Shown here one piece after another: positions 13,313-13,345 of a DNA stretch of 13,345 nucleotides. The DNA is from Methanosphaera sp. (lineage in GTDB: Archaea > Methanobacteriota > Methanobacteria > Methanobacteriales > Methanobacteriaceae). The stretch is from the NCBI GenBank assembly GCA_021199865.1, contig JAJQHG010000042.1:1-13345 (forward strand), given 5' to 3'. A model generated the notes under the pieces. It was not told where the DNA came from, did no database searches, and saw nothing but the letters and a program-made list of their open reading frames with translations. The first letter of the stretch is position 1. The number at the start of each line of letters is the position of its first letter. Position numbers and translations under genes: made by a program.

Positions 13313-13345
13313 CGTTTGATCCTGGCGGAAGCTACTGCTATTGGG
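13309..13345 (+). rRNA. 16S rRNA, 5' end (cut by window edge)
   Basis: AATCCGTTTGATCCTGGCGG followed by AAGCTACTGCTATTGGG matches the conserved archaeal 16S start (classically TCCGGTTGATCCTGCCGG...ACTGCTATTGG). The TTTGATCCTGGCGG variant is what I associate with Methanobacteriales. Only about 37 nt are inside the window; the exact mature 5' end is estimated to within a few nucleotides. Confidence 0.93.

Noticed and set aside
1..13345. CRISPR array, insertion sequence, prophage or other mobile element
   Set aside because: No regularly spaced repeats, transposase, integrase or terminal inverted repeats were seen; gene content is core chromosomal.

Overview
The window is chromosomal DNA of a very AT-rich methanogenic archaeon. 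The evidence is archaeal Nob1 and Trm5, a run of 'methanogenesis marker' (Mmp) genes, archaeal TATA-type promoters and oligo-T terminators, and the first ~37 nt of an archaeal 16S rRNA gene at the right edge. The base composition and the 16S start (TCCGTTTGATCCTGGCGG) point to Methanobacteriales. Methanosphaera is my best guess, with Methanobrevibacter as the alternative; the genus is not proven from this window.

Layout. 1-420: an unrecognised 109-aa protein, convergent with the next block. 420-1882 (minus): two PRC-barrel proteins flanking pyrE (orotate phosphoribosyltransferase). 2040-4742 (plus): nob1 (16S rRNA 3'-end nuclease), a DUF2117-type conserved archaeal protein, and methanogenesis marker 2 (AIR-synthase-like). 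4743-4953: an AT-rich regulatory gap with an oligo-T terminator, a short direct repeat and a TATA box. 4954-10754 (plus): a tight seven-gene operon, mmp3-mmp6-mmp5 paralogue-mmp5-mmp15-mmp17-nifB. 10849-11793 (plus): mtnA. 11802-12824 (minus): trm5. 12825-13308: a divergent promoter region and a G+T-rich rRNA leader. From ~13309: 16S rRNA.

The centrepiece is the seven-gene operon. Mmp3 and Mmp17 are, as I recall from published biochemistry and recent structural work, components of the ATP-driven activation complex of methyl-coenzyme M reductase (MCR), which carries complex Fe-S clusters resembling the nitrogenase precursor (L-cluster). The last gene encodes a clear stand-alone NifB, the radical SAM enzyme that makes that [8Fe-9S-C] precursor, yet no nitrogenase gene is present in the window. 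Mmp15 has the two conserved cysteines of the ATP-driven 2-hydroxyacyl-CoA dehydratase activators plus an extra cysteine-rich N-terminal domain. The two tandem Mmp5 proteins share a CxxC motif. I infer a dedicated pathway that builds, reduces and delivers a NifB-type cluster to the MCR activation machinery. Downstream mtnA could help dispose of thio- or deoxy-ribose by-products of SAM chemistry.

The rest is housekeeping: pyrimidine synthesis, rRNA maturation next to an rRNA operon, and tRNA m1G37 methylation. Start codons were chosen from Shine-Dalgarno spacing, and several differ from the longest possible reading frame. All calls come from reading the sequence; no database search was possible.
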